Of a stretch of DNA of 64,000 nt, positions 35,301 through 47,830 are shown piece by piece. Origin of the DNA: Aphelocoma coerulescens (lineage: Eukaryota > Chordata > Aves > Passeriformes > Corvidae); NCBI RefSeq assembly GCF_041296385.1, contig NC_091022.1, forward strand, positions 25,377,967 through 25,441,966. The letters run 5' to 3'. The position numbers and the translations under genes were made by a program. The notes under the pieces are model-generated. The model saw nothing but the letters and a program-made list of their open reading frames with translations, was not told where the DNA came from and ran no database searches. Position 1 is the first letter of the stretch. Every line of letters begins with the position of its first letter.

Positions 35301-38194
35301 ATATTGCAATTGGCAGCCTCATGCTGGGTCTGCCCTAATCACTTGCCAGCATAAGTTAAGAATGTGATTTCACATCTAATGATATTTCTAGACTAGCAAA
35401 AGACTTCTTTGAGGGAGTGGCCTACTTTCCCAACCTTCTCTGCCTCACAGCAAATTTTTCATGTAGCCAAGAGCCACAAGATTCAAAGTAGACCTCTCAG
35501 GAAACAGGATTGCTTCTCAGCAAGAGACAGTGGCTCCCTTCAGTGTTCCACTGGGAAGTGTCTTGAAGTAACCCATCTTTATCAGACTCAGCTATCCCTG
35601 CAGGCTCATTTCCTGCCACAGCTAGGAATTTGGATTACCCAGCAGCTCTCACATGGAAAGCCACACTTGGACCACTTACAGCCTACAAGGATGTTGAGTC
35701 ATAGGATACCAGCCTTGTCCTGGGACAGGACTAGCACCCGTTTTGGGTGGGAGTATTTCATTACGGGTAGAAGTTACAGGACATTCTGATGCTGATGCTG
35801 AAGGGACTTTTCCATCATAGTAAAACCTGTAACAACATCAGAAACATTTTCCAGGGTAGACTATGTGTGTAACAAATGAAACCTGTGACTTCGGCTGCCT
35901 TTGAAGCACTGGTTCTTGCTGGCAGCTACCACATAGCTCATAGGATTTTGTCTGCTTTCAGCACTTCTGAGGGCTTATGTGCACTGGTGGGTGCAGGATG
36001 CAATGCAGAAAGCCAGAGGTGCTGGGAGACAGAGGTCACATGTGATTTTTGTTTGACTTGCTGGGACTCTTAGAAGCCTTTGTCCTGGAGAAAAGCTAAC
36101 TGCTGCTGTGATGTGATAGAGGCAGTGTGCATAAAGGCAGTTCCTGCTCAAGAGTGAGATGAGAGACAGCAGCAAATCCAGTTGGTGAAATAGACCTTCT
36201 TTGTTGCCTCATCATAAATGGCACCAGCCTCAGTCTGTCAGTCTTTTATCGAGGCTTTTACATGCATTGCAGTTTTGAAGGAAAAGCAACAAATTGCCTC
36301 TATGTCTTCTTGGGAATGTCCTCCCTAGCATGGTGGCAACACATTGAAAACCTGTGCTAATGAAAGTCCTGTACCACTGAATATGAGGAAAGGTGCAGAT
36401 GGGATGTTAAAAGTCAGAAAACTGTTTAAAGAAACACAACAAAGGAGGGCACTAAGTGAACACAAAGAGAAGGGCTACATTTAAACAGTTTATGCTAAGA
36501 GAATAGTTGTCTGTCAGACTGCTGCCCATGGTAGTGGTAGGATGGTAGTCCTCTTTCATTCTAGGACAAGTTTGAAGGTTCAGTTTCAAGCCATGTTTTT
36601 CCTGTACCTTTTAGTACCACAAAACTGTGCATGCATTGCACTCTTCACCCAAGTGTCTTCCCCACAACATCCATTCCCTTTAGTAAAATTGTATACAGGT
36701 TGCCATGGTAATCAGTGTCCAGATCCCATTCTGGGTCTCAAAATAAATGGGAAAAACTATGGACATGTCATAACATTTTCAGGCTCACCCAAGAGCCTGA
36801 AAGAAATCGTGAAACAAAGGGAAAAGCAACATTTTATCACTCTTGGCAGAGAGAATTCCAGTTGTACAATAGCCTTTATCCCAGTGTGATAAAGAAGGGA
36901 GCAAGAGACAAGGAAAATGGCTAGTTTGTCACAAACACATCTGCTGGAGATGCAAAAAACCTTCTGGAGCAGATGGTCTTGAAGGCTTCTCACTGCATTT
37001 TGCACAAGCTTCAAAACTCTCAGCTGCTCTCTTGCATTCATGTCATCTATAGGAAATATAAAATATGAAACATTAAATGTTTTTAACTAATTAATATATT
37101 TTTTCATCCCACACTTAAATAAGCTTAACCACCCATCCTGTAGCGTGCGGTAAAATTCAGGCTCTGCTGTGCTATGCAGATGCAAATGTTTGCAGCCATG
37201 TTGATGGATGTCTCTCCAGATAGTTGTCAAGAGCAGTGTCTAGACTTGAACAGTGAGCACAGTGCACCTCTGACTCTGTCAGGGTAATTGCAGCATTTCA
37301 TAGAGACTCTCTTGTCTCTTCAAGGGGACAGCAGGACAGTCAGCAAATATCTTTTCTTCTTCTGTAACTCTGTACAGGGCTTTAGATCAAAGGTTGTACA
37401 GGATAAAAAAAGGTTGTATAGGAAAAGGGAGGAAAGTGTCTGAAAGCTGTTGGGAACCACCTCTTCCATTCAGTTGTCAAATTTCCAGCTCTTTGTCACA
37501 CTTTGCACTTATGTCTGTTCAGTGAATTCTTTCTCTTTCTTTTTGCTATTTTTGTGCTGCTTCAGATGATGAGGACAAAGCTAAGCTGAGTCATTGACAG
37601 CTAAGAGAAGAAATTGTATTTCCATCAATATCTGTATGGTCCACAAAGCATAAAAATTCTATGTTTTTTGGGAACAGTCAGGAGTTCCAAGGAATCTGCA
37701 CTACAGATCCTTACAAACCTGAGCATGTGGATCTGTATCATTTATTAGAAAAGCTTTGAAATACCATAAAGAAATAGCTCTTCCCTGAGAGGAAAACTTT
37801 GTCCTGCAAAGAGCAAAGATAAAGCACACCGCTTTGGCAGTCCTCTAATGGTCTAAGAATTCAACTTCAATAACAGATAAATGTCTCAGTTCTTCTGAAA
37901 AACATCACTGAACTCAGAAAGAAACCAGCCTTTTCAGAGTGCAGTTTATCCCACCCAAAATAGCTCAGGGAAGTCACTGCTACAAGTCCTCATTTCACCT
38001 TGTGGAAATCGTGCAGTTAAGTATCTTCCATTTTTGGTATTTTACTCTAGCTCTCTGCAGCTTATTCTCAGTGTTTGTCAACACTGAGTATTTAAATACA
38101 ATACAAGTCTGAATTAGCTTTTTACATGAAGAGAGCAAAGGGGATGTTTTGACAACCTGACTGCTGAGCAATTACAATCTTTGTTTCAGTCCTT
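32352..38194. other. Intergenic DNA, no gene seen
   Basis: Mixed AT-rich sequence. Visible simple repeats are an A16 run at 33696-33711 and a TG run at 34780-34811. Open frames at 34068-34526 (minus), 34642-34992 (plus) and 35409-35789 (plus) carry no recognisable domain; the second crosses the TG repeat. Confidence 0.5.
34780..34811. repeat. (TG)n microsatellite, interrupted
   Basis: Two TG blocks (34780-34788 and 34792-34811) separated by a TTA interruption. Confidence 0.95.
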
Positions 38195-38212
38195 AAAAAA
38201 AAAAAAAAAAAA
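38195..38212. repeat. A18 homopolymer
   Basis: Eighteen consecutive A residues. No AATAAA or transcript-like sequence precedes it, so it is treated as a simple repeat rather than a retrocopy tail. Confidence 0.9.
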
Positions 38213-41200
38213 TTGGGACATTCATTGAACGACATTCATCACAAAGGAATTAAGTTTATGTGTGAAGATTTGCACACTCTAATCTCAGCCAGCCACATCC
38301 TGATTCTGCAGTAGATTCCTAGCCTTGAAATCAAAGAGATTTAGGGGCCACTAGGAAGAGTGGTTGTCCTTGGTGGTTTATGCAGCAGTCTTGAGTCCTT
38401 GTCTTTCTGTTCCCTGTGGAAATCTGATGGTCATCAACAGGAATGAGATGTCTGACTGTCGCCTGAGTTTTCTCACTTGTAGCAGTCTTTAGAAATCAAC
38501 ATCTCTGTGCCATTTAAACCAGCCAGCATTCTTGCCCCAAAGGTTGATAACAAAATAGTCTCACAGTTTCTCTCATCATAATATATTTACTAATGTATTC
38601 TCCATGGTTGATTTTCTGTCTTGCATAAACTGCACAGGGAAGAGCTATGGACAAAAGACCTGCTTTTTTAAGTCATCCCCCATAAGGGGAAGCCTGGTGA
38701 TCCTTTCCAAACAGCAGCTGGGAAAGCAGGGCCAGAAAATGGCTGTCACGTTCCTGCTAGCTGAGAGCAGGGCTTGTCCTCTCTGACTCCTTAATTCCAG
38801 CCTGCCAGAGTAATACTACAGAGAAATGTCTTATTCCAGAAGCTGTTCGTGCATTTAATGAGAAGCAACCACAGTCCCAGTAGCCAGGACTGCCTTCCTT
38901 AAGGTGATACCCTGGCAGGTTTCCCACGGTAGTTCAGTAGCTTGGCAATTTCTTTTCTAAATTTACAAGCAATCTCCTGTTACATAGTGGGGCCAGCTTC
39001 TGGGATATCAAGTGGTTTTTCAGGTGTTGTATTACAGGGGGCTGGAAGCTTTTATTCACCAGGCAATGTACGTAACCAGTGTATGTTCAGATGCCTGTGT
39101 CTCCAGTATTTCTGCTCTAATTCGTTGCTCAGATTTGCATCTTCCTTTGTCCTTGTCTCTACTTCTGGTTCCCATCTATTAAAAAATAAAGACTGTATGG
39201 GGAAGAATAAGGCTTAGCTCAAAGAACTGATGTCTTGCTTAACCACAAGTCCCATAAGCACCTCAAAGGGACAGTGTTGCAGAAGGTTTTAAAACTGGTG
39301 GCACATCCAAGTTCCAATTTATTACAAGGAAACTCAAAGTGCAAATGTAATTCACAGGATTGCAGATCAGTGACTGGTCCAGGGTGATTAAGAGATTCTG
39401 GCTCTAAAATGTTTAGGATTGTTCTTGTGTTGTTAGTATCTGTCTAACTGCTTAGTTGAATTAAACAAAACATCTGAAAATGATCAGTCCCCCCCATAAA
39501 CGTCACTGTTTCATAAAAGAAGACTCTGACTTACCAAAGATTATAATATATACACATGTGTTTTATCTCTGCAAGATGTTTTCAAGAGGTTGAATAAGCC
39601 AGTCTATGTGCTGACATGAACTGTAAGCAGAAGATCAGCTTGAAATATTAGGCCAATAATATGGATAATATACATTCAGTTGCACTGCAATCCATCTCAT
39701 TAGGTTACTCGGGTCGTGGTTTTGCCATCTGAAGCTAAAGTGCAACATCTGGGATAATCCCACATTTCACATGTTCTTGCTTTGTTTTCTCAGTGCTTTG
39801 GAGTTATTTGTAACCCCAAACATTGATGAATCTCTGCCACCACTGTCTTTGAGAGGAAGATATTAACTGGGCTTTTTCCCAACTTGGTCATTCCAGTGCT
39901 ATCTAAGGGTCAAGAACAGCTGCGGAAGGAAAGCTCTCCCTCGAGCTCTGTATCTACCCGGGTGGCAGATTCCTTCCTGAGGGTCAGTGGCTATCTCAGC
40001 GTGTGCTTTGTATTTACCAAGTCATTGTTTAGAAGAAGACAATTTGTTTCAAAGGCTAGATCATTTTAAGGCCTGTCAGGGTTCCATTCCCCAGGTGCTG
40101 CTCACCGTTCCTGTTGTCCTGCTTTTGTTCTGCTACAATTGTGCAGGGTGAATTCTGTGCCCCCACGCTATCCTCATTCCAGTTTATAGGAAAGATCAGA
40201 TAAATCAGTATAGACTGGACTTCATTCTTTGGAGCTCTTGAAGATAAGCCTAATTGTGCACTATGGTTTTTTTTCACATGAGTTCATGATAGCAGGCCTG
40301 TGAAATAGTTCATGACCTGGCATCCACATTCAGTATATCTATGGTCCTGAGAAAAATGAAGTGTTATACCCATGACCTCTAACATGGTAGATAATTCAGA
40401 TAAAACTTGTAGTGAGCAGAAAAATCTCATTTGTCATAATTCTGGCACAGACTCCATAGCAGCAGAGAGGCTGATGGGTACAACATGAGCACATTTAAAA
40501 TCTAATAAATCGTAGCAAGGAAATAGTTGAGTCATGTGTAATTTCCCCCCCACTTTACTGTCGGGAACAGTCTTTATTTCTTAAGCATATCTTGTTAATG
40601 TGATGTTCAGCAACCAGTTGCAGAAGGGATTTTTAGTTTGACCAGAAAAGCAAGGAGCATTGTAGCATCTTTCCTTGGGTTGCCACTGCTCAAGATTTCC
40701 AGTTACTCTTGTTTTCTAGCAAAGCTCCCTACAGAACTGGACAAGGTATTTTTGACAGAACTATAGGCTATTTGCAGCCACTTAGTGGTTGTTGGTTTGC
40801 AATCAACACTGAGCTGATTGAATTAGAGGTATGATTATTCCCCTAATGGATTTAATGTAAAGCTTGTGTGGAAAAGTTTACATAAATAAATTTCTGGTAA
40901 TGCCAATCTTAAATGGTTAAGAAAAGGTTTCAGATCAATAAAAGTAATTTTTAATTCAACCAAGTACTCATTATAGGTGGTTTTCTGCTCATTTAAAAAG
41001 TCAGCTTAAGAACTTGAATAAAGCTCAAGGGGTTCCTGTGTGGACAGGTTTCATTCAAGGCAGGGAGGAAGCATTAACTGCTGGATAATCCACAAAACCA
41101 TTTGCTTCTGACATCACCACAAAGAAGAGATTTGGAACAACCAAGACACTTTCTACCATCACCAGTCTGAAATATTAATCTCATTAAAATCCACTGATAC

Positions 41201-44200
41201 TTCTGTTAAGATTTCTGTCCTGAATGTTTTGGGACACATGCAAACAGAGCAGCTACTGGGAAAGTCACTCCACAATAACTCAACAAGCTTCTCCAGCTTC
41301 TCAGTCAGGGCTTTTGCTGGATTTTTTGTCCATAGGTAGGTCTGATGGTCAAACTGAGAGGGGGTCTCTCCTCAGCTTGAACTATAAAATCTGTTCTTAG
41401 TGAGCATCTTTAGATCCTTCCCTTGCTGAGACAGTTGTATTTCAGCATTTTACATTAACAGACTGGGAAGCAAAACAGTCCTCACACCTTCCCTGGTGCT
41501 GCTGGCAAGTCCATCTGGACCTTCATGAGAAGATATTGTACTTGAAGGAGTCTCCTAGGTCAGTTTTAGAAATTCAGGTGAAGCTATAGATTGAATCTTA
41601 CTAGCTTCATAACTCAGTGAAGAGTAACCACTGAAACCAAGTGTGTTACTGCAGGAGCACAAGGACTTGTCCAGCATCGAGTCTTTATTGTGTGATGCCT
41701 CATGTACCACAAATGACTCCAGAACCTGAGCAGCCACTGCTTTTCAGGTACCTGGATAATGTGGGACATGCCTGGGTTGGCCCAAGCATGGGAAGAGAAC
41801 AGATCTGTCCAAAGCCACAAACAAAGCCAGAAGAAAGGTTTGAACTGTATCTCAGTAAATTCCCACCTCAGTAGAAGAGTCCCTTGGATTGATGCTGTCA
41901 TTCCCAAGCACCATGAAACAGCATGAACCATTCATGACCTGTCATAGGCAGACAGGGATAAGGAATAAACACACCAAGGATTCCACAGTGGTAAAACTGG
42001 CCTAAAATAAAAATATGTTAAAAGGGTGTGTGCTATTGCTGTTGGTATGTCTCAGCACTTGTGTCATCCATGGATTGGTTGGCAGGAGGAACCTTTTTTT
42101 TCTTTGGACACAGTAATATTTGGGAATCCTGTATGGGCATGAAGGAGTCATCAGTGTTATTGACGAAGCAAAAGAAGACCATAATAGGCATTATTTGTAT
42201 GGGTGCAAGGAGGATGTTATGTAGCAGTTGCTAATGAAGCCCCATCTCCAATGGCAAAGGTGGATTAGGGAAAGCCTTAAGCCTGTCCATCTGTCTATCA
42301 CTCAGAATTAATGGAAGTGCAGACAGCATGGGCTGGGCAATTCTTTCCCCTCAGTCCCTTGCAGCAGAGGTCTGAGAGCAGAGGTCACTTTTTGGTTAAT
42401 AGCTCTAGATGGATTTCTCTTCCCTGAATTTGTCCAGTCCCTTTCTGTATCTGTGTTTACATCAGATTCCTTCTGCTCTGGTCTGGGCTTCTGTCCTGCC
42501 CCCTTATGGTGAATTCTCTGATGCTGCATCACCCTCCTCTTCTGCAGGACCACAAAGTTTCATTTCCCTGAGCTGCCACAATGGCATAAGCCTTGAAGGA
42601 AAAAACCCACGATTTTTAAAAAGAGAGGAGGAAGAGTAAGAGACTTGAACTGGAGAAGTAATGATATGATTTAACAACCAGCAGCTTTTCCCTATTTGGC
42701 ATCCCAAAATTTTAGGAGTAGATGAAAACCACGGCATGCAGGTGATCAAATGGAGTCCTTTGCCTCTTAAATCAATGGTAGGGAAGAAGGACTAGCTCGC
42801 ATTTGTCACGCTCGCCAATTTGGTTGAAGTGGAATTTGAACCACGCTGCTGGAGATATTGGACAATTTTCTTTCATCTGGTTGTGGGTCGTGTCACATGG
42901 TGACCATATGTGTTGTTCCCCAGCATGCACACACACACCTCTCACTCTGCACAGCTGTCAAAACAAACATCAGCTGCCTTTTTTCAATCCAGGAGAGTTT
43001 CAGCTCTGGAAGCAGTGGAAACCCCTTTTCTAACAGGATTTCACATTGTAGATTATCTTTAATCCAATTCATCTCTGACTGATACACTTTTTGGAAGCCT
43101 GTGACCCATCTGCAGAGTTTGCTAGATGGAAACTTCTGTCAGCTGTTCTGAAACTGCTTTCTCTGCTGGGCTGTAATAACAAGGAAAATCCTGTAATGAT
43201 CTTCCTCTACCATTGAAGGACTTTGTTGTGGTCGTGAACAAATCTGAATTTATGGCTAGAGCATTAGGTTGTATACAAGGAATAGATTTTACTGGACCTA
43301 TTGAAGTATTGCATATTAAATTGGGCTCTTCTAAGTTCTTCTAGAAATGAATGCCAGAAAAATACTTTTGTTGTTGTTGTTGTTGTTGCTGTTTTTAAAG
43401 TAGTGCTTAGCCTTAGGATTGCACCAAAGACCCAGAAAGCCCAAGGCAAAATGTTCTGTCACAATGCAAAGAAATGGAGATCTTTCTGATCCCTCAGGAA
43501 GAAGAGCCAGTCCCAAACTGCTGTCTTGACCTAGGATCTCTAGGAAAGGGATCAGTGCCACAGTACAGCACTGAGAGAAGGGCTGGAATGTTGGAGAATG
43601 CTGTTCTGATTCAGGGCACTATGGGATATAAAATGCAACAAATGTTTTTGGTTTTTTTCTTTTCTTCTTACTTTTTTTTTTTTTTTTGAAGGTACAACCA
43701 GCTACCTCGAAAAGAAACCTGACCCAAAAAGTGAAAAATACCACAGCTAGAAGTTTCCAGTCATGTTGCAGTCAAAGCCTGGGCTGATGGATGAGGTAAG
43801 ATGCCCTTGGGCAGGAACAGAAGTGATCTGTGCTGTTGTGCAGTGGCCACAGCAACTCTGCTTATGACCCACTGGCTGAGTTCAGGGGCAGGGTTTCTTT
43901 GCTTCATTCCTTACTGGTGTTTCCAGACTGGGTACAGGATTCCTCCTGTCTTCAGTGGGCCTGTGAGTAAAACCACAGCAGCTGTGGGATTGCTGGGGAA
44001 GGAAGCAGTGCCAGTAAATGACACATTTCCCTCTGCCTGATACCCCACCTCCTGTTTTCCAGCGGGGTATTCAAGTAGGAGGCAGGGAAGGCAGAAGCAT
44101 TTGGCCTGAGATGCCACAGTCTCAAATCTTCTAAAGACCAGAATTTCCTTTATGTTTTTTTATCCCTGTTGCCATTTAACACTGACTGTTCCTTCTTTAG

Positions 44201-45164
44201 CCACATTAGCCATGCAAACACCCTTGCTTCCAAATGCTTGCTTTACAGCCATGTTTTTGTGCCACCCTTATGACCACAAAATTTTAGACTTCTGGTGGTA
44301 GAGATGGTTTGTGTCTCTGACACTGTTCATTCTCTTCATCTTCTTACGGAGATGAATTATCTGAGAGCAGTGGACTCCTTGTTTTGGTAGGGTTTTATTA
44401 AAATGATGTATGGGGTTTGTGTGTGCAGGAGGGTGTATATATATGTGTACTGATTTATGTTTGCTTTAGAAAAGGCCCCCCACTTCAAAACCACCCAAAA
44501 CTGCTGACTTCCAAAAAACAGCGGGTAATCGATGGATTTCCTCAGGGTTTGGAAGGGATGAGGAGTGGGAGTCCTTGGCAACAGGGCTGAACTCATGCTG
44601 CTGGATTTCTGGATTTTGTATTGCTACTTCTGTTTGTCTAAAAGGGAAGCCCACAAACCTCAGAGGAGCTCTAGGACTGAGCAAGATGCTGTACAAACCC
44701 ATCCCAAGCAGAGATAACTGTGCCCAGATGAGCTGGAAACATGATAGTGGCATCTACCTTTTTAGTAGTTAATTGTATCTTGACTTCAGAGATTTTCTTG
44801 CAAGCCACAATCATATTTCCACTTAAATTTTTGTTTTCATTAGAATGAAATAAGATAGCAATGGATAAAAACAGTGAAAATTTTAAAATGAAAATGTGTT
44901 TTGAAAAAAGTTCTTCCATAGAAAACAAATACTGGAAAATATAAACAGTAACAGGGAGAATAATGGCATAAGGGAATTCAGTAGTTTATTGCAGAACTGT
45001 GCTAACAACCTAAGAATTCAATTTTTAACAACCACAACATTTAGACTTCAAGACACACTCTTGGTGTGATTATTTATCCTGCTTCTTACAATCTCAGGGA
45101 CTATGTGAGTCTTCCAGAGGGTAAAAGTTTCCCCTGTAGAGTAAATCACGGGCAAGACAGGCAG
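38213..45164. other. Intergenic DNA, no gene seen
   Basis: About 7 kb without a recognised exon or clear repeat family. Simple repeats are the GTT block at 43368-43388 and a T16 run at 43672-43687. Several open frames of 60-105 codons are present on both strands with no family resemblance. Confidence 0.5.
43368..43388. repeat. (GTT)n microsatellite, about 7 units
   Basis: Uninterrupted TTG/GTT trinucleotides over about 21 bases. Confidence 0.95.
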
Positions 45165-45240
45165 TTCCATTTGTACAGGAGGAGCAGAAGCTCAGAGACA
45201 TTAAAGGTGAGACATGTGAAAGTGCTCAAACAATGCCTCC
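45165..45240 (-). mobile_element. Possible MIR-like SINE remnant
   Basis: TTTGTACAGGAGGAGCAGAA, then GCTCAGAGACATTAAAGGTG, resembles the start of a reverse-oriented MIR copy (TTTTACAGATGAGGAAACTG, AGGCACAGAGAGGTTAAGTG). Only about 75 bp can be followed, so the call is weak. Confidence 0.35.
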
Positions 45241-47339
45241 TTTGAAATATTTTTTTACACCATCAGAGTTAGGACAAGTAACAAGTTTCTTCCTTTGAAG
45301 AAACCACTTAAAAAGCTTTCCAAAATCTGCCAGTAATTTGAACCTCTTCTGCCCCTACTTTAGAGTACAGAATCCATCCCTTCCCTCTCTGGCAGGGTCA
45401 GCAAGGCAGGAGCTATTTTCCCTGTCCCATTCCCAAGGCCATGGCCCACAGCACTACACTCTGTGTGCAGCTGCTGCCTTGTACCAAGCCCAGTAAGGTG
45501 TTTTTCGGAGCAAGGTTTAGGATCCTCAGGCCAGCAGATGTGTTATCCCTTTTGCAGCATTGGGCAGCAGGAACCTCCAGGGTGGTGGCTGGAGGATGGT
45601 GGGGCTGGGCCCTGCTGATACAGAGGCCTCCAGCTGGCAGCAGTTCAGAACCAGCATATTTGGCTTTTGTGTAATTACCCCTTCGTTCCAGGGATATCTC
45701 AAAGCTGGAATGGCATGGGAAGCCTTCCTCCCTCGGCTGCCCCCCTCCCCAGCCCATCTGAGGAGGGCTTCACATTCTTTGGTTGCTAAAGTGCTGTGTG
45801 GATGTGTGTGTGCAGATATTCCTGTGCTAACAGATATGTTGGGAAGGGAACCTCCTGTTAAGTTAAAATGCAACCAGGAGAGGCTTCCCTGCAAGATTGC
45901 ATATGTTTTCCTTAAGATAAGGCTTTAGAGGGATAATATTCCCCGCAAAAAGATTTTTCAGCTCCCATGACACCTGAAGCAAACAAACATCTTGTGGCCC
46001 AGCATTGATAGATGCAACATTAAAAGCAATTTGATATCCTCTCCAAGGCTAAAAGGAAAGAGCCTTCTCACATGCCATACCAAGAGACTCATGATGAAGG
46101 AGTTTTCTCCTTCCAGCCCTGGGATTTGTTCTGCTGTCTTCCATTAATGTAAGTTTGCTGATGTGGAGGCAGTTGCACCATTGAGAACATGAAGAGAATG
46201 AAGCTTTCTGTTGTGACAAGACCTGGAGGAATGGGAGATGAAAAATGTTCCCTGAAAGAATTGAAAATTTCCTTCAGACACAGAGAAATCACTTCCATGT
46301 CAACCTTCTGCTCCTTTTCTCCTCATCGAATGTTAGTAGCTCCCCACATCCGTTTATCTGCAGTCTTCATCTTAGCCTCTCAGCCACTCCATGATCCCAG
46401 GCTTGACCTGTTGCTCCTCTGTGGGAGAAGAGCCTCAAACACAGATTCTTCTCCATCCTCATATCTGCATTTGTAGATGTGGTCTCATGCCAATTCATCT
46501 GTTTCCATGGTCATATGAAATGTCTGGAAATGGCCTTCACTCCTAAAGCTTTACCTGTGTACTCTGCTCCCTAGACTGCTCTTGTTCCTATTACCATGAA
46601 GAACTTCTGTTCTGCTTCCCTGAGTTTTCCAGTCCCTGGAAGTCACAGTGACCCCTTTTTCTTGGCTCAAAGGATCACTGAGAATGATCAGTTCTCTCAG
46701 ACAACCTCCACAACCCTTCCTGCATTGCAGGATCTGGCCAAAGCACCATTCCTGGGTGAAGGAGCATCTCTGTTTAATTAAATGTTTGATTGAATAATGG
46801 AACTCCTTGCCATGTGATCCCATAGAAGTGAAAGGTTTGTATAAGCGCAAAAAAATTGTGCAAAATTCATGGAAGAAAAATCCTCCAGGTCCTTTTAAAT
46901 CCAAAGACATTATCACTGGCTCCAGAAACACCTGTACTTATGATTTCTGATATTTAGAGAAATGTTTTAGAAAATCAGGACCGTCTTTGTTTTGTTCCAT
47001 GATTACCTGTACATGGGTGCCCAGGGGGAAACACATATTGGTAGATCGGCATCAGGCCTGAGCAGCTCCAGGTGCGATATCCACTTGCAGCTCCTTTTGC
47101 AATTACCCTGCCTAAATCCAGCTCTTACTCTCTTTACCCCACTGACTTTCAGTCTCGTCTATCAATGTGTTGCAAGAATCTTCTTTCCCTACCGCCTCCT
47201 TCCAGCTTTCTGCTTCTGCTTTTCTTCTTTCCTTTCCATTCAATCTCTCCCCCACATCGTGCTTAATAGTTGGGGGAGAAAACAGTTCCTTATCATGTAA
47301 ATCTGCAAAACCTCTTAGGGTTCAAGACAATTTACATCA
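45241..47339. other. Intergenic DNA, no gene seen
   Basis: The region at 45413-45930 is somewhat GC-richer, and overlapping open frames of 77-122 codons occur on both strands there. None shows a recognisable domain, and mutual overlap argues against coding. Nothing else stands out. Confidence 0.5.
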
Positions 47340-47830
47340 CAGAGGCCGTGCACCTTAAAGCAATCCCGACCCCCCGGGGGAGAGCTCCCGGAGGAAGTTA
47401 CTCATTTTGTGGTTCAGTCAGTTTGCCCAATGATTTCACATTTCAATCCACAGTTTGCTAACCTCTCCTTTGGAAACGCTGATGAAAATCTTGTGGAGTT
47501 CAGTTTGGGGTTTCTGGATTGTAGTCCCGGCAGGTGACTTTTACTTTTCAGGCTGTTTGGCTACTCCTTTTCCCCGGGGGCTGTATTCCTGCCTCCCCAG
47601 CAGCCAGTTGTGCAACACAGGGTGCAGTGATTTACAGCCTGCCTTTGCACTGACTCAGGGCTGGATTCAGGGCCGAGGTGCAGGGCACTCCTCGTTGTTT
47701 GCCAGGGAAGCCAATTCTTTCCTACAGTTGCAATGCCGCCGAGGGAAGGCTGATAAAAATCACTGCATTGTTCTTCCCTGGGATCCCTAAGGACAATGTG
47801 TCGGGGAGGAGCTCCCGAAGGTATCTTTTA
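47340..47830. promoter_or_regulatory. CpG-retaining GC-rich patch, candidate regulatory element
   Basis: Within AT-rich flanks this patch carries a perfect CCCCCGGGGG palindrome at 47371-47380, a second CCCCGGGGG at about 47573-47581, and the word GAGCTCCCG twice (near 47382 and 47810). CpG is clearly above the neighbourhood level. It could be an enhancer, a minor promoter or a first exon of an uncharacterised RNA. No coding frame is convincing. Confidence 0.35.
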
